Source: Microbacterium sp. 13-71-7 (lineage in GTDB: Bacteria > Actinomycetota > Actinomycetes > Actinomycetales > Microbacteriaceae). From it: 40,172 bases of DNA. This document shows positions 31,140 to 38,394 of the stretch, piece by piece. Location of the stretch: contig NZ_NCKN01000004.1 in NCBI RefSeq assembly GCF_002257455.1, forward strand, positions 1 through 40,172, given 5' to 3'. A model generated the notes under the pieces. It did not search any database and had not been told where the DNA came from. It saw only the letters and a program-made list of their open reading frames with translations. How positions within the stretch are numbered: position 1 is the stretch's first letter; every line of letters begins with the position of its first letter. The position numbers and the translations under genes were made by a program.

Positions 31140-32180
31140 TCAGATCGTCGCGGCGTCGATCACGAAGCGGAACTTCACGTCGCTCGCGAGCACGCGCGCG
31201 TAGGCGGCGTTGATGCCGATCGCGTCGATGAGCTCGATCTCGGCGGCGATGCCGTGCTCGGCGCAGAAGTCGAGCATCTCCTGGGTCTCCTCGATCCCGC
31301 CGATCGACGACCCGGCGAGCGAGCGGCGACCGCCCAGCAGCAGGCCCGCGCGGAACGACATGGGCTCCGGCGGCGCGCCGACGCTGACCATGGTGCCGTT
31401 CGTGTCGAGCAGGTTCAGGTACGCGTCCAGCGGCAGCGGGGCACTGACGGTGTTCAGGATCAGGTCGAAGGAGCGCTTGTTCGCGGAGAACGTCTCCGGA
31501 TCCGACGTGGCGAGGTAGTGGTCGGCGCCGAGCCGGATCCCCTCGTCCTTCTTGCGCAGCGACTGCGAGAGCACGGTGACCTCGGCGCCCAGGGCGTGCG
31601 CGATCTGCACGGCCATGTGTCCGAGGCCGCCCAGGCCGACGACGGCGACGCGCGTGCCAGGGCCGACGTTCCAGTGCCGCAGGGGCGAGTAGGTCGTGAT
31701 GCCGGCGCAGAGCAGCGGCGCGGCGCGATCGAGCGGGATCGCGTCGGGGATCCGCAGCACGAACGCCTCGGTGACGACGACCTGGCGCGAGTAGCCGCCC
31801 TGGGTGATCGTGCCGTCGCGGTCGGTCGCGCCGTAGGTGCCGATCGCCCCGACCCTGCAGTACTGCTCCTCGCCGCGCAGACACGCGTCGCACTCGCCGC
31901 AGGAGTTCACCAGGCAGCCGACGCCCACCCGGTCGCCGACGGCGAAGCGCGTGACATCGGATCCCACGGCGGAGACCGTCCCGGCGATCTCGTGGCCAGG
32001 GGCGAGCGGATAGTGCTGCGGGCCCCAGTCGCCCTGGACCGTGTGGATGTCGGAGTGGCAGATGCCCGCGAAGGCGATGTCGATCACGACATCGAGCGGG
32101 CCGGGCTCGCGGCGCTCGATCGTGATCGGGACGAGGGGCGCACCCTCGCTCGGTGCGGCATAGGCGGCGACGACGGGCAT
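31140..32180 (-). CDS. Zinc-dependent NAD(P)-alcohol dehydrogenase (CAD/YahK type)
   Basis: Medium-chain dehydrogenase of 346 aa. Catalytic zinc ligands are in GICHSDIHT and PGHEIAG, the structural zinc has four Cys in [15 protein letters not shown], and the cofactor fold is [40 protein letters not shown] follows the strand that selects NADP in relatives. Proteins of this group reduce a wide range of aldehydes to alcohols. The ATG at 32180 has GAGGAGCGCC just before it. All zinc ligands are kept. Monocistronic; convergent with nothing, but its 3' end meets a repeat cluster. Confidence 0.94.
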   Translation of the reverse strand: MPVVAAYAAPSEGAPLVPITIERREPGPLDVVIDIAFAGICHSDIHTVQGDWGPQHYPLAPGHEIAGTVSAVGSDVTRFAVGDRVGVGCLVNSCGECDACLRGEEQYCRVGAIGTYGATDRDGTITQGGYSRQVVVTEAFVLRIPDAIPLDRAAPLLCAGITTYSPLRHWNVGPGTRVAVVGLGGLGHMAVQIAHALGAEVTVLSQSLRKKDEGIRLGADHYLATSDPETFSANKRSFDLILNTVSAPLPLDAYLNLLDTNGTMVSVGAPPEPMSFRAGLLLGGRRSLAGSSIGGIEETQEMLDFCAEHGIAAEIELIDAIGINAAYARVLASDVKFRFVIDAATI

Positions 32181-32310
32181 GGCGCTCCTCAGGGCTCCGG
32201 GGGTGGGACAGTGCGAGCGTACTCCGCCCGGTGATGGCGCGGCTCCATCCGCCTCTCTCGGGACGCCGATGTCCGTGGGAGAAGGCACAATAGAGGCGGA
32301 GGCGGATGAC

Positions 32311-32796
32311 ATGGAAGCGACCACGCACGCGCACGGCGATGCGGACGGCACCACGGGTGCACCGCTCGACGCCGCCCTCACCAGTCCTCTGCATCTTCCG
32401 CACGCGGCCGCGGAGTGCCCCAAGTGCTTCACCGAGCTGCAGCAGAACCGGAACTGGTGGTCGGCCAAGCCCGACGGATCCCGCCTCGTCGGCCTCGTCG
32501 TCGCCCGCGAGGGCATGCCCTCGGTCGTGCAGCAGCGCGACGACCTCACCCGGTTCGGCGTGCCGATCGAGGGCTTCCGCCATCCCGCGCCCGACATCCT
32601 GGAGAGCTGGACCGATCGCATCGGCCGCCTCATCGACACGCTTCGCCCGGGTGATGTGCTTGTGGTCGCCAACATCCATGCCCTAGGGCGCGACATCGAC
32701 GAAGAGACGCGGACGGTCGCCGCGCTGCGCCGTCACGGTGTGATGGTGAAGGTGCTCAGCCACGACGCACGCCACCTCGCCGACGCCGGCCGCTGA
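32311..32796 (+). CDS. Degenerate serine-recombinase-like protein
   Basis: Protein of 161 aa. After a CPKC pair (about residues 36-39) comes a resolvase-like domain: [20 protein letters not shown] lines up with the YARVSTxxQxxxxQ start of serine recombinases, and [20 protein letters not shown] with the GDxLVVxxLDRLGR segment. In this alignment the catalytic Ser is Gly and the Asp-Arg before LGR are His-Ala, while the last Arg is kept, so DNA cleavage is unlikely. No C-terminal DNA-binding domain follows. ATG chosen at 32311 for GGAGGCGGATGAC upstream; an in-frame ATG at 32269 is possible. It may be a regulatory remnant. Confidence 0.72.
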   Translation: MEATTHAHGDADGTTGAPLDAALTSPLHLPHAAAECPKCFTELQQNRNWWSAKPDGSRLVGLVVAREGMPSVVQQRDDLTRFGVPIEGFRHPAPDILESWTDRIGRLIDTLRPGDVLVVANIHALGRDIDEETRTVAALRRHGVMVKVLSHDARHLADAGR

Positions 32797-32844
32797 CCTT
32801 CCGCGGGAGCCCTCGCGACGCCGGCCGCGAACTGCTTCCGCCGG

Positions 32845-33108
32845 TCAGACTGGCGTCCCGCGATTCCAGCCTGGTTTCTGGATCAGGCGCTCATCCTGCT
32901 CGCGCCGACGACACTGCTCGGCAAAGCGCGCTGCCTCTTTCGGATCGGCGAGCAGGCCCTCGTACTCGACACGGGACAAAGCGTAGAACTCCTCATAGTC
33001 GACCAGACCGTTGCTTACCGGGATCGACATGAAGCGCTGACCAGTGTCTTCGACCCGCCCCAGCGAGTACCGGTCCTCGTGCGAGAAGAAGTCATCGTGA
33101 ACCTTCAT
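32845..33108 (-). CDS. Conserved small protein, candidate immunity protein
   Basis: Protein of 87 aa, no recognised domain. It begins MKVHDDFFSHEDRYSLGRVE, then SIPVSNGLVDYEEFYALSRV, and ends in a charged helix (AARFAEQCRRREQDERLIQK) and PGWNRGTP. It is mixed alpha/beta, soluble and acidic. The ATG has GAGAGGGGCGTGCA upstream. It is the last gene of the leftward toxin/immunity island, 45 nt after an SseB-like gene, so a role in immunity against a toxin tip is the best guess from context only. I have a general impression of similar proteins beside polymorphic toxins in other bacteria, which was not checked. Confidence 0.75.
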   Translation of the reverse strand: MKVHDDFFSHEDRYSLGRVEDTGQRFMSIPVSNGLVDYEEFYALSRVEYEGLLADPKEAARFAEQCRRREQDERLIQKPGWNRGTPV

Positions 33109-33153
33109 TGCACGCCCCTCTCGTTCGCATCGTGTCTTTCTTGCCTTCTGAAG

Positions 33154-33810
33154 TCAGCGCAGAGGTGTCCTAGCCTGGCGAGGCATTTGCTCACCGGGAT
33201 CGACCGTGCGCCGTTCATTCGTGAGAATCGCACCCTCGCCAAACGGGTTGAGCACGATGTCGATGCCCGGAGCCAGCTCGCCCAGCCCCGCCGCGGGTAC
33301 GAGCGACGCAACAACCTCGGCAACTTCCGCTGCCTGCGCCCACTCGTCGAAGAGATCCCGTGAGGAGAATGCCGGAACCATCCGTCGTCCGCTGAAGCTG
33401 ATCGTGCCCAGCCTCGTCTCGCCCTGCACGTTCACAGCGGGAACGAGCACCCCGAAACGACCCAGAACGGACCCCGCGCGTGCCAACGTGTCGATGCGAT
33501 TCTCGCGCAGCTGGCGCACCGTGGCGCGAGGCAAGAGAGTCATGACGTCCGCCTGGCTCTCCTCGGCCTCGTGCAGGATCTCCAGAGCGTGGGAGAACGC
33601 TTCGTCATGGTGTCCTGAGTCGACCAGTTGGTGAGTCAACGAGACCGCGAGAGATCGCGGCATCACCCGACCCGATCGCACGGCTGCCAGCTCGACGTCG
33701 AGTTGATGGCGGAAGGACGAGCACAACTCCGCCGGAAGGGATCCCGTTGACTGCGCGGCGCTCAAGACGTCGAGAGCGCTGATGAGCGCATCCTCATAGG
33801 TCGATGTCAC
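33154..33810 (-). CDS. SseB-like domain protein, candidate immunity protein
   Basis: Protein of 218 aa. The N-terminal half is helical (about 1-95); the C-terminal half (about 115-205) matches the SseB N-terminal domain pattern: RMVPAFSSRDLFDEWAQAAE, VASLVPAAGLGELAPGIDIV and LNPFGEGAILTNE. In actinobacteria such domains are frequent in immunity-type proteins near type VII toxins. The GTG at 33810 is fixed by TTGAGGAGGAGGGCCT. No membrane segment or signal. A second SseB-like gene is at 38011, directly downstream of the toxin gene. Its own target is unknown. Confidence 0.75.
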   Translation of the reverse strand: MTSTYEDALISALDVLSAAQSTGSLPAELCSSFRHQLDVELAAVRSGRVMPRSLAVSLTHQLVDSGHHDEAFSHALEILHEAEESQADVMTLLPRATVRQLRENRIDTLARAGSVLGRFGVLVPAVNVQGETRLGTISFSGRRMVPAFSSRDLFDEWAQAAEVAEVVASLVPAAGLGELAPGIDIVLNPFGEGAILTNERRTVDPGEQMPRQARTPLR

Positions 33811-33862
33811 AGGCCCTCCTCCTCAAGCGCGGTCGCCCGGTTCACCCAGAACTTCATCGCAC

Positions 33863-34168
33863 TCATGCCGTCCCGCCCGGCCCATCGAACTCAGGCCTCC
33901 GGACCGTCGTCCCCTTCAATCGGCGATAGCGCTCCGCCCTCGCCAGAAACTCACGGAGCGCCTCAGCCTCCGAGTCCGTCCGCAGCGTCATGAAGTCCAT
34001 CTCGACGCCCTTCTCGTCCGTGTCCCACACACGCCACCCGGACCCGTCCTCAGCGATCCACGTCGATGACTCGGGCCGTCCCGTCGGTCCGAACCAATTC
34101 GCCGTCGTCATCGGATGCGCCGCGAGATACGCGGCCACCGCTGCGATCGTCAGATTCTCACGATCCAT
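33863..34168 (-). CDS. Candidate immunity protein, family A copy 1 (DEKG motif)
   Basis: Protein of 101 aa, no named family recognised. It is a clear paralogue of the protein at 37549-37860: both have MDRE(N/S)LTI, LAAHPMTTANWFGPTGRPES and TWI..(D/H)G.GWRVW(D/E)TDEKGV, then a helix of the type EALREFLARAE. The tails differ completely after about residue 83. The ATG at 34168 follows GAGGTCCATTG. The WDTDEKG segment resembles motifs in two other proteins of this island (FDSDERG, FRGDERG). Placement in a toxin island points to immunity; nothing enzymatic is seen. Confidence 0.75.
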   Translation of the reverse strand: MDRENLTIAAVAAYLAAHPMTTANWFGPTGRPESSTWIAEDGSGWRVWDTDEKGVEMDFMTLRTDSEAEALREFLARAERYRRLKGTTVRRPEFDGPGGTA

Positions 34169-34227
34169 CAATGGACCTCGCTGTCAGATCCGTCGAACCC
34201 GTGGTCGACCGCCAAGACTTCCGCGCG

Positions 34228-35316
34228 TCAGTCATCGATGAACCATCGCGGTTTCGTGATCCTGGCAGGGGATGCCGCAGTGGCGGCGCGCAGGTGGTCG
34301 ACGACGTCCCGCTCCTCCAGAGGCGGTCGGCCGGGTTCTGATTCATCGGCGAAGATCGAGACGTGGACGGATCCGCCATCGGTGATCTCGCCGATCTGCA
34401 CGAACTTCGCATCCGGGAAGAGGGCGAACTCCTGGTTGTCCGGGAACGCCGAACGATAGCGAACGTCGCGAGCCGTCGCAGTGATGAAGGCCGACGCGTA
34501 TGGCACCGAGAAGTTCTCGGTCGCGATCCGGGCGTCCGTAGAGACCGCACGGAGCCGCGGGAAGGTGTTCGCGCGCGGCAACGAGAGGCCGCCGCGCCAG
34601 AACAGACCGGAGAAGGGCGTCGTCGGCAACAGCCACCACGCTGTCTCGATACCGACTCGCGGCGCGGGGAAGCGCCACAGCGCCGGGGGACGGCTCCCGT
34701 CCGCGACCTGCGGCGGCACTTCTGGCCACACATCCAGAAGCACACCCAGAGAGGCTGAACCGAGCTCCAGCGCGGAGGCCGCACGTTCGGCGAGACCTTC
34801 GGTCATCGCCCAGCACAGCACGGTGGAATCCCCACCGTAGACAACCCATCGACACCCTCCTGAAGCCTCGACGACGGGCGCGAACTCACCCAACGGATCG
34901 CTCGCGTCAAGTGGCGCGATGGGCCGATGCCGCGCGGGCCGGGACCGTCGAATCTCGTCCCACCATGCCTCACCCCACTCCGACTCTCCGATGCAGGCGA
35001 GTACGAGTGCGGCCCAATCCATGCGCTGCCACCCGGCGAACACGACGCGCCCCGACGACAGGATCCGAAGCCACGAGGGGCCGAATCTCACCTCGGGACC
35101 TCCATCGATCACCGCGGTATCGCCCAGCACCCTCCACTCGCGCCCGATCGTCTGCAAGGAAGCCCCGACGCGGGTCACGAACGCGGCGCGCGCGCCCTCG
35201 AGGCTGCGCTCGTGCATGATCTTCGCGACGCTCTGGCCGGGATTGATCCTCTCGAACTCCGTCTGCACCCCGTGCCACAGCTCTGCAAGCGCGGCGTCGA
35301 TCCGTTCCTCGGTCAC
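34228..35316 (-). CDS. Uncharacterised 362-aa protein of the toxin island
   Basis: Unrecognised protein. The first half is helical and Trp-rich (ALAELWHGVQTEFERINPGQ, SWLRILSSGRVVFAGWQRMD, SEWGEAWWDEI); the second half is beta-rich (GGCRWVVYGGDSTVLCWAM, FSVPYASAFITATARDVRYR, FALFPDAKFVQIGEITDGG) and ends in a helix with EERDVVDHLRAA. No signal peptide, membrane segment or catalytic motif is visible. The GTG at 35316 follows TGAGGAGATTCTC, a strong ribosome site. It lies between candidate immunity genes and is probably part of the same accessory set, perhaps a larger immunity protein; this is inference from position only. Confidence 0.75.
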   Translation of the reverse strand: MTEERIDAALAELWHGVQTEFERINPGQSVAKIMHERSLEGARAAFVTRVGASLQTIGREWRVLGDTAVIDGGPEVRFGPSWLRILSSGRVVFAGWQRMDWAALVLACIGESEWGEAWWDEIRRSRPARHRPIAPLDASDPLGEFAPVVEASGGCRWVVYGGDSTVLCWAMTEGLAERAASALELGSASLGVLLDVWPEVPPQVADGSRPPALWRFPAPRVGIETAWWLLPTTPFSGLFWRGGLSLPRANTFPRLRAVSTDARIATENFSVPYASAFITATARDVRYRSAFPDNQEFALFPDAKFVQIGEITDGGSVHVSIFADESEPGRPPLEERDVVDHLRAATAASPARITKPRWFIDD

Positions 35317-35434
35317 GAGAATCTCCTCACGCGTCGACGAATCGCCGGCGCTGCCGGATCTCGACCGGGGGCAGCGCATCCGAGGAGCGACTCCACATCA
35401 CCCGCTCGCCCGACCTCATCCGATCGGAAACCCT

Positions 35435-36310
35435 TCATCGCCGTGCCCCATCGCCTTCAGCCATCTTCATCAGTTGCAGCAGCCGGGCAAGTGCCTCACG
35501 CTCGCTTCTGTATGTCTCCGGTGTTCCGCCGCTACCGGGCCTGTTCGCCGCCCACACCGACCACTCGTCACCCCGCCGTGCGATGCCGGCCCGATCCGTC
35601 CTCAGCGCGACGGCGGGTGCAGGGAACCAATCCAGGTCCGCACCGTCCGTGATGTCGCGCATCGCCGCGACCCGGTCGCTCACGGATCCGTCACCGCCGA
35701 CATACGCCGGGCCCGTTGCGAAGAGACCGCCCTGCGCGGAAAGCTGCGCCCGCAGTGCCATGACGAGTGGGGAGCCCATCTCAATCCGGTCGTGGCGGGT
35801 GTGCACGACGATCGACGAAACCGTCGGAATCAGCAGCAGCGCGCCAAGCGGCAGGACCGTGCGCGGAGCGGACGCGAGACCCGCTTCTTCAAGACCCTGC
35901 CACCCCGTCGCCACCACTGCGACGCCGTCGCTCACCACCGGCTCGAAGAGCCCGCCCTCGACGCTCGGCACGAGCACCGGCGCCTCCAGGACCTCCCGGA
36001 CGCCGGAGGTCGGAAGAGCCCGCGCCGAAGACGCGTCGAGGAACTGCTCCGTCTGCCGGAACGTCGCCCCGTGTGGAGCCGCCATCCGGCGTCGCGCGAT
36101 CGCGCTAGCGAGAGCCAAGGACTCCTCGGCGAACAGGACGGACGACCCGTGCAGTTCCACCCCGCGCTCATCGCTGTCGAAGACCTCGAAGTGGCGGTCC
36201 CGCATCTGGAGGATTGTCCGCCCGGCGACGAACGTCTCCCCGGACGGGAACCACATCAGCCCCGTCAATCGCTCGGCCGCATAAGCGCGGAAAGCATCGT
36301 CGAAGGTCAT
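35435..36310 (-). CDS. Candidate immunity protein, 291 aa (FDSDERG motif)
   Basis: Soluble protein, no named family recognised with confidence. The first 80 residues include GLMWFPSGETFVAGRTILQM and RHFEVFDSDERGVEL followed by a helix (FAEESLALASAIARR), the same order (strand, [FW]xxDE[RK]G, strand, helix) as in the 238-aa protein at 36551 and the two 101/103-aa proteins. The rest (about 85-291) is mixed, with PVLVPSVEGGLFEPVVSDGV and WFPAPAVALRTDRAG. The ATG at 36310 has only a weak GATGAGA upstream. It directly follows a truncated copy of the 238-aa gene. Immunity against a TNT-like toxin is a reasonable guess, not shown. Confidence 0.72.
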   Translation of the reverse strand: MTFDDAFRAYAAERLTGLMWFPSGETFVAGRTILQMRDRHFEVFDSDERGVELHGSSVLFAEESLALASAIARRRMAAPHGATFRQTEQFLDASSARALPTSGVREVLEAPVLVPSVEGGLFEPVVSDGVAVVATGWQGLEEAGLASAPRTVLPLGALLLIPTVSSIVVHTRHDRIEMGSPLVMALRAQLSAQGGLFATGPAYVGGDGSVSDRVAAMRDITDGADLDWFPAPAVALRTDRAGIARRGDEWSVWAANRPGSGGTPETYRSEREALARLLQLMKMAEGDGARR

Positions 36311-36374
36311 GGTCTCATCATCGCGGGGCCAGGTGGGAAATGCGTATGCCGAGGCGTGGCCCCGACCGGGACGG

Positions 36375-36530
36375 TCAGCCGCCGCGCTGCGGGTGCCGCG
36401 CCTCGAAGGCGTACCACCGCTGATCTCGTCCAGATCCACTCGCATGCCTCGGACTCTCCGGAGAACGCCGGCGGCGTCTCCCCGTCCTCCACGGTGGCAC
36501 GAGCGACGCCACCGCGCTCGTCCCCGCGAC
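36375..36530 (-). pseudogene. Internal fragment of a second copy of the 238-aa immunity gene
   Basis: On the minus strand GDERGGVARATVEDGE, ESEACEWIW and, after a shift of one base, WYAFEARHPQRR match GDERGGVGQATAEDGE, EAQACEWIW and WWREFEARRANRD of the intact gene at 36551-37267. No start codon region or C-terminal part is present. The fragment begins at the codon for GDERGG, right at the edge of the 34-bp direct repeat (36534-36567), so a recombination event probably cut it there. Confidence 0.75.
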
Positions 36531-36533
36531 ATA

Positions 36534-36567
36534 TCCGTTGAACTAACGCCTCACCGCGAGCCCTCGC
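36534..36567 (-). repeat. 34-bp perfect direct repeat, copy 1
   Basis: TCCGTTGAACTAACGCCTCA followed by CCGCGAGCCCTCGC. It covers the last codons and stop of the intact 238-aa immunity gene. The identical sequence is at 37880-37913. The two copies bound a 1.3-kb module holding the immunity gene, a TNT toxin tip and the 103-aa gene. Confidence 0.9.
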
Positions 36568-37267
36568 CGCTCAGCCGATCGATCCCGGCCCGCTGTTCGC
36601 TCAGCGTGACGACCGTCGCCGGATCCACGGACGCAAAGGTGTCCACGACTCCCGCCGCCCCCTCCACCGTCATCCGATACGCAACCACACCGCCGCCCTG
36701 ATCCCGAGACATGCCGCTCGGCCACACATCCGCCTGCGCACCCGCGACACCGATCCGCCACCCCCCGGGCTCGAGAACATCCCGGATGGCGCACAGCGCC
36801 TCGAACGCATCGTCCGCCCGGACCTCGACCGGCTCGAACGCCCCGGAGGCGACTCGCACCGCCCACGCGCCGTGCTCGTAGCGCCACGCCACCGACGCAT
36901 CGTGCACGACGCCGTCCCGTGCCACCTGGATCTCCTGCGAAGCCCCCGCCATCGGCTGTGACTGATCTCGGTTCGCGCGTCGTGCTTCGAACTCGCGCCA
37001 CCACAGGATCTCGTTCCAGATCCACTCGCACGCCTGAGCCTCCGTTGCGAACTCCAGCTGTGTCTCGCCGTCCTCCGCCGTCGCCTGGCCCACACCGCCG
37101 CGCTCATCGCCACGGAACACCGTGAACCGCCCGTCCGAGCGCCGCACGAGCGCGTAACTCGTCGGCACCGCGGGCCCCCCGTCCGAGAACGAGAGTGTGT
37201 ACGTCACCCACTGCTCCGTCGCACCCGGCAAGGCCAAAAGACGCCGGCGCAGTTCGTCGTAGTTCAT
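36551..37267 (-). CDS. Candidate TNT-toxin immunity protein, 238 aa
   Basis: Soluble protein; no signal or membrane segment. The N-terminal domain (about 1-92) has MNYDELRRRLLALPGATEQW, SYALVRRSDGRFTVFRGDER and CEWIWNEILWWREFEAR; the C-terminal domain (about 105-238) is beta-rich (ASVAWRYEHGAWAVRVASG, GGWRIGVAGAQADVWPSG, DPATVVTLSEQRAG). The ATG is 7 nt after the stop of a TNT-type toxin tip and uses AGGATGATTTCAGC, in which the toxin stop overlaps the ribosome site, as in intact toxin/immunity pairs. It is therefore the best candidate for the antitoxin of that NAD+ glycohydrolase tip. Broken relatives lie at 36375-36530 and 37897-38012. Confidence 0.8.
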   Translation of the reverse strand: MNYDELRRRLLALPGATEQWVTYTLSFSDGGPAVPTSYALVRRSDGRFTVFRGDERGGVGQATAEDGETQLEFATEAQACEWIWNEILWWREFEARRANRDQSQPMAGASQEIQVARDGVVHDASVAWRYEHGAWAVRVASGAFEPVEVRADDAFEALCAIRDVLEPGGWRIGVAGAQADVWPSGMSRDQGGGVVAYRMTVEGAAGVVDTFASVDPATVVTLSEQRAGIDRLSGEGSR

Positions 37268-37274
37268 GCTGAAA

Positions 37275-37540
37275 TCATCCTAGATATCCGTTTCGGATGT
37301 ACCACTGGATCCCCTTCGGGAAGAAGTACTGGACGCCCCCGCCGCCTTGCTCGAACGCCGACGCGATCGGCCCTTTCACGACATCGGCCGGCAAAGGTTT
37401 GAGCACGGTGTATCCGGTCGTCGAGAACGAAAGACTCAGGCGATCCGGCGGAATGGCGCGATCTGAAAAGCGCGTCCCCGATGGTTGCTCGCCGCGATTG
37501 CCTTCGCACCGAAATGGGTCGTCACGTCTCCAACTCGCAT
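37275..37540 (-). pseudogene. Detached C-terminal tip of a TNT-type NAD+ glycohydrolase toxin, frameshifted
   Basis: The frame ending at 37275 reads PSGTRFSDRAIPPDRL, GYTVLKPLPADVVKGPIASA and FEQGGGGVQYFFPKGIQW up to the final IRNGYLG. This is the second half of the tuberculosis-necrotizing-toxin fold (GTPFxxRALPP..., YxVxxPLP...GxxAxxFxQxGGGxQY), including the conserved Gln of GGGxQY. The expected upstream GTxxDRFG-like strand appears only in another frame (GDVTTHFGAK, about 37503-37530), so a frameshift separates the pieces. There is no start codon, secretion domain or intact upstream toxin part; family A gene 37549-37860 ends just before it. The downstream immunity gene is intact. Confidence 0.72.
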
Positions 37541-37548
37541 CACGCGAA

Positions 37549-37860
37549 CTACCGAACGAGATAGGCGAAGTAGTTTCCGAGCTCTTCCAACGCGGCCGCA
37601 GAGAGAGCTGCGCGGCGGTGATGGTCTGCTCGCGCCAGAAACTCCTCGAGTGCTTCAGACTCCGATTCGGTCCGCATGACCGTATAGTCCACGACCACGC
37701 CCTTCTCATCGGTCTCCCACACGCGCCAGCCAGGCCCGTGTTCAATGATCCACGCGGAGGACTCGGGTCTTCCAGTGGGGCCAAACCAGTTGGCCGTAGT
37801 CATCGGATGTGCGGCAAGCCGCTCTGCCGCCGCGCTTATGGTCAGGCTCTCACGATCCAA
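37549..37860 (-). CDS. Candidate immunity protein, family A copy 2 (DEKG motif)
   Basis: Protein of 103 aa, paralogue of 33863-34168: LAAHPMTTANWFGPTGRPES is identical in both and GWRVWETDEKGVVVDYTVMR is close. The C-terminal 20 residues (SAAALEELGNYFAYLVR) differ from the paralogue and overlap the place where the upstream part of the TNT tip would be expected, so this tail may have been acquired by recombination. The TTG start at 37860 is supported by AAGGAGGTCTTGC, a near-perfect ribosome site. No enzymatic motif. Role in immunity is inferred from the island and the shared motif. Confidence 0.75.
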   Translation of the reverse strand: MDRESLTISAAAERLAAHPMTTANWFGPTGRPESSAWIIEHGPGWRVWETDEKGVVVDYTVMRTESESEALEEFLARADHHRRAALSAAALEELGNYFAYLVR

Positions 37861-37879
37861 GCAAGACCTCCTTCACTAG

Positions 37880-37913
37880 TCCGTTGAACTAACGCCTCAC
37901 CGCGAGCCCTCGC
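37880..37913 (-). repeat. 34-bp perfect direct repeat, copy 2
   Basis: Identical to 36534-36567. It lies at the end of the second, truncated copy of the 238-aa immunity gene (37897-38012). The repeats are 1346 bp apart, in direct orientation, and could recombine to delete or duplicate the module between them. Confidence 0.9.
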
Positions 37914-38012
37914 AGCTCCGCCGTTCACTCAGGGTGACGACCGTCGCCGGATCGACGGGCTCGAGAGTGTCGACGACGACAACCGCCATTCGGTGCCCGA
38001 CATTCGTCCATC
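37897..38012 (-). pseudogene. 3' remnant of another copy of the 238-aa immunity gene
   Basis: The minus strand reads GHRMAVVVVDTLEPVDPATV and then VTLSERRSCEGSR-stop, matching AYRMTVEGAAGVVDTFASVD and PATVVTLSEQRAG...GEGSR-stop of the intact gene. It has no start and begins where the SseB-like gene (38011-38394) ends. Similarity fades upstream of the HRM residues. It shows that a complete gene once stood here, next to the current toxin operon. Confidence 0.78.
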
Positions 38013-38394
38013 ACGAAGTGTGAACCGAGATCTCCTCGCGCAACACTTTCAAACCTTCCGGTTCGATATCGAACCCCTCCGTCGACCCGGGGTTAAGCAC
38101 CAGACCCTTGTCCCGGGGCATCATGCGCACGATTTGCGACCCCGTCAGTGTGACCATCCACGGTGCGAGCTGCGAGACGGCGCCCGCGGCTGCAGGAGTC
38201 GAGTACACCGCCAGCATCTCTATTCCCCCCTTGGGGAAATAGACTGGACGGAAGTTTGCGAAGCTTTCACCTGGCTCTTCCGCGCTCGGAACGAAGAGCG
38301 TCGATGCCGCCATCGTCCACAACACGGTCTGCATCGTCAACTGCCGTTGTCGCGCGCGAGTTATCGCAATTTCGACGACGGGTGCATCACTCAT
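38011..38394 (-). CDS. SseB-like domain protein downstream of the toxin
   Basis: Protein of 127 aa built almost entirely of an SseB N-terminal domain: LFVPSAEEPGESFANFRPVY, KGGIEMLAVYSTPAAAGAV, MVTLTGSQIVRMMPRDKGLV and LNPGSTEGFDIEPEGLKVL. The order P.f......G...l.vyst....G..ivr......gl.lNPG is the family pattern. The ATG overlaps the stop of the two-CxxC gene (TGATG), so it is translated with it. Third gene of the EspC-toxin operon. SseB-like proteins in such places are probably immunity or toxin-handling factors. Confidence 0.8.
   Translation of the reverse strand: MSDAPVVEIAITRARQRQLTMQTVLWTMAASTLFVPSAEEPGESFANFRPVYFPKGGIEMLAVYSTPAAAGAVSQLAPWMVTLTGSQIVRMMPRDKGLVLNPGSTEGFDIEPEGLKVLREEISVHTS

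Noticed and set aside
34919-36541. 540-codon plus-strand frame over the immunity genes.
   Set aside because: No ribosome site or domain; the minus-strand frames have good ribosome sites, paralogues and coherent composition.
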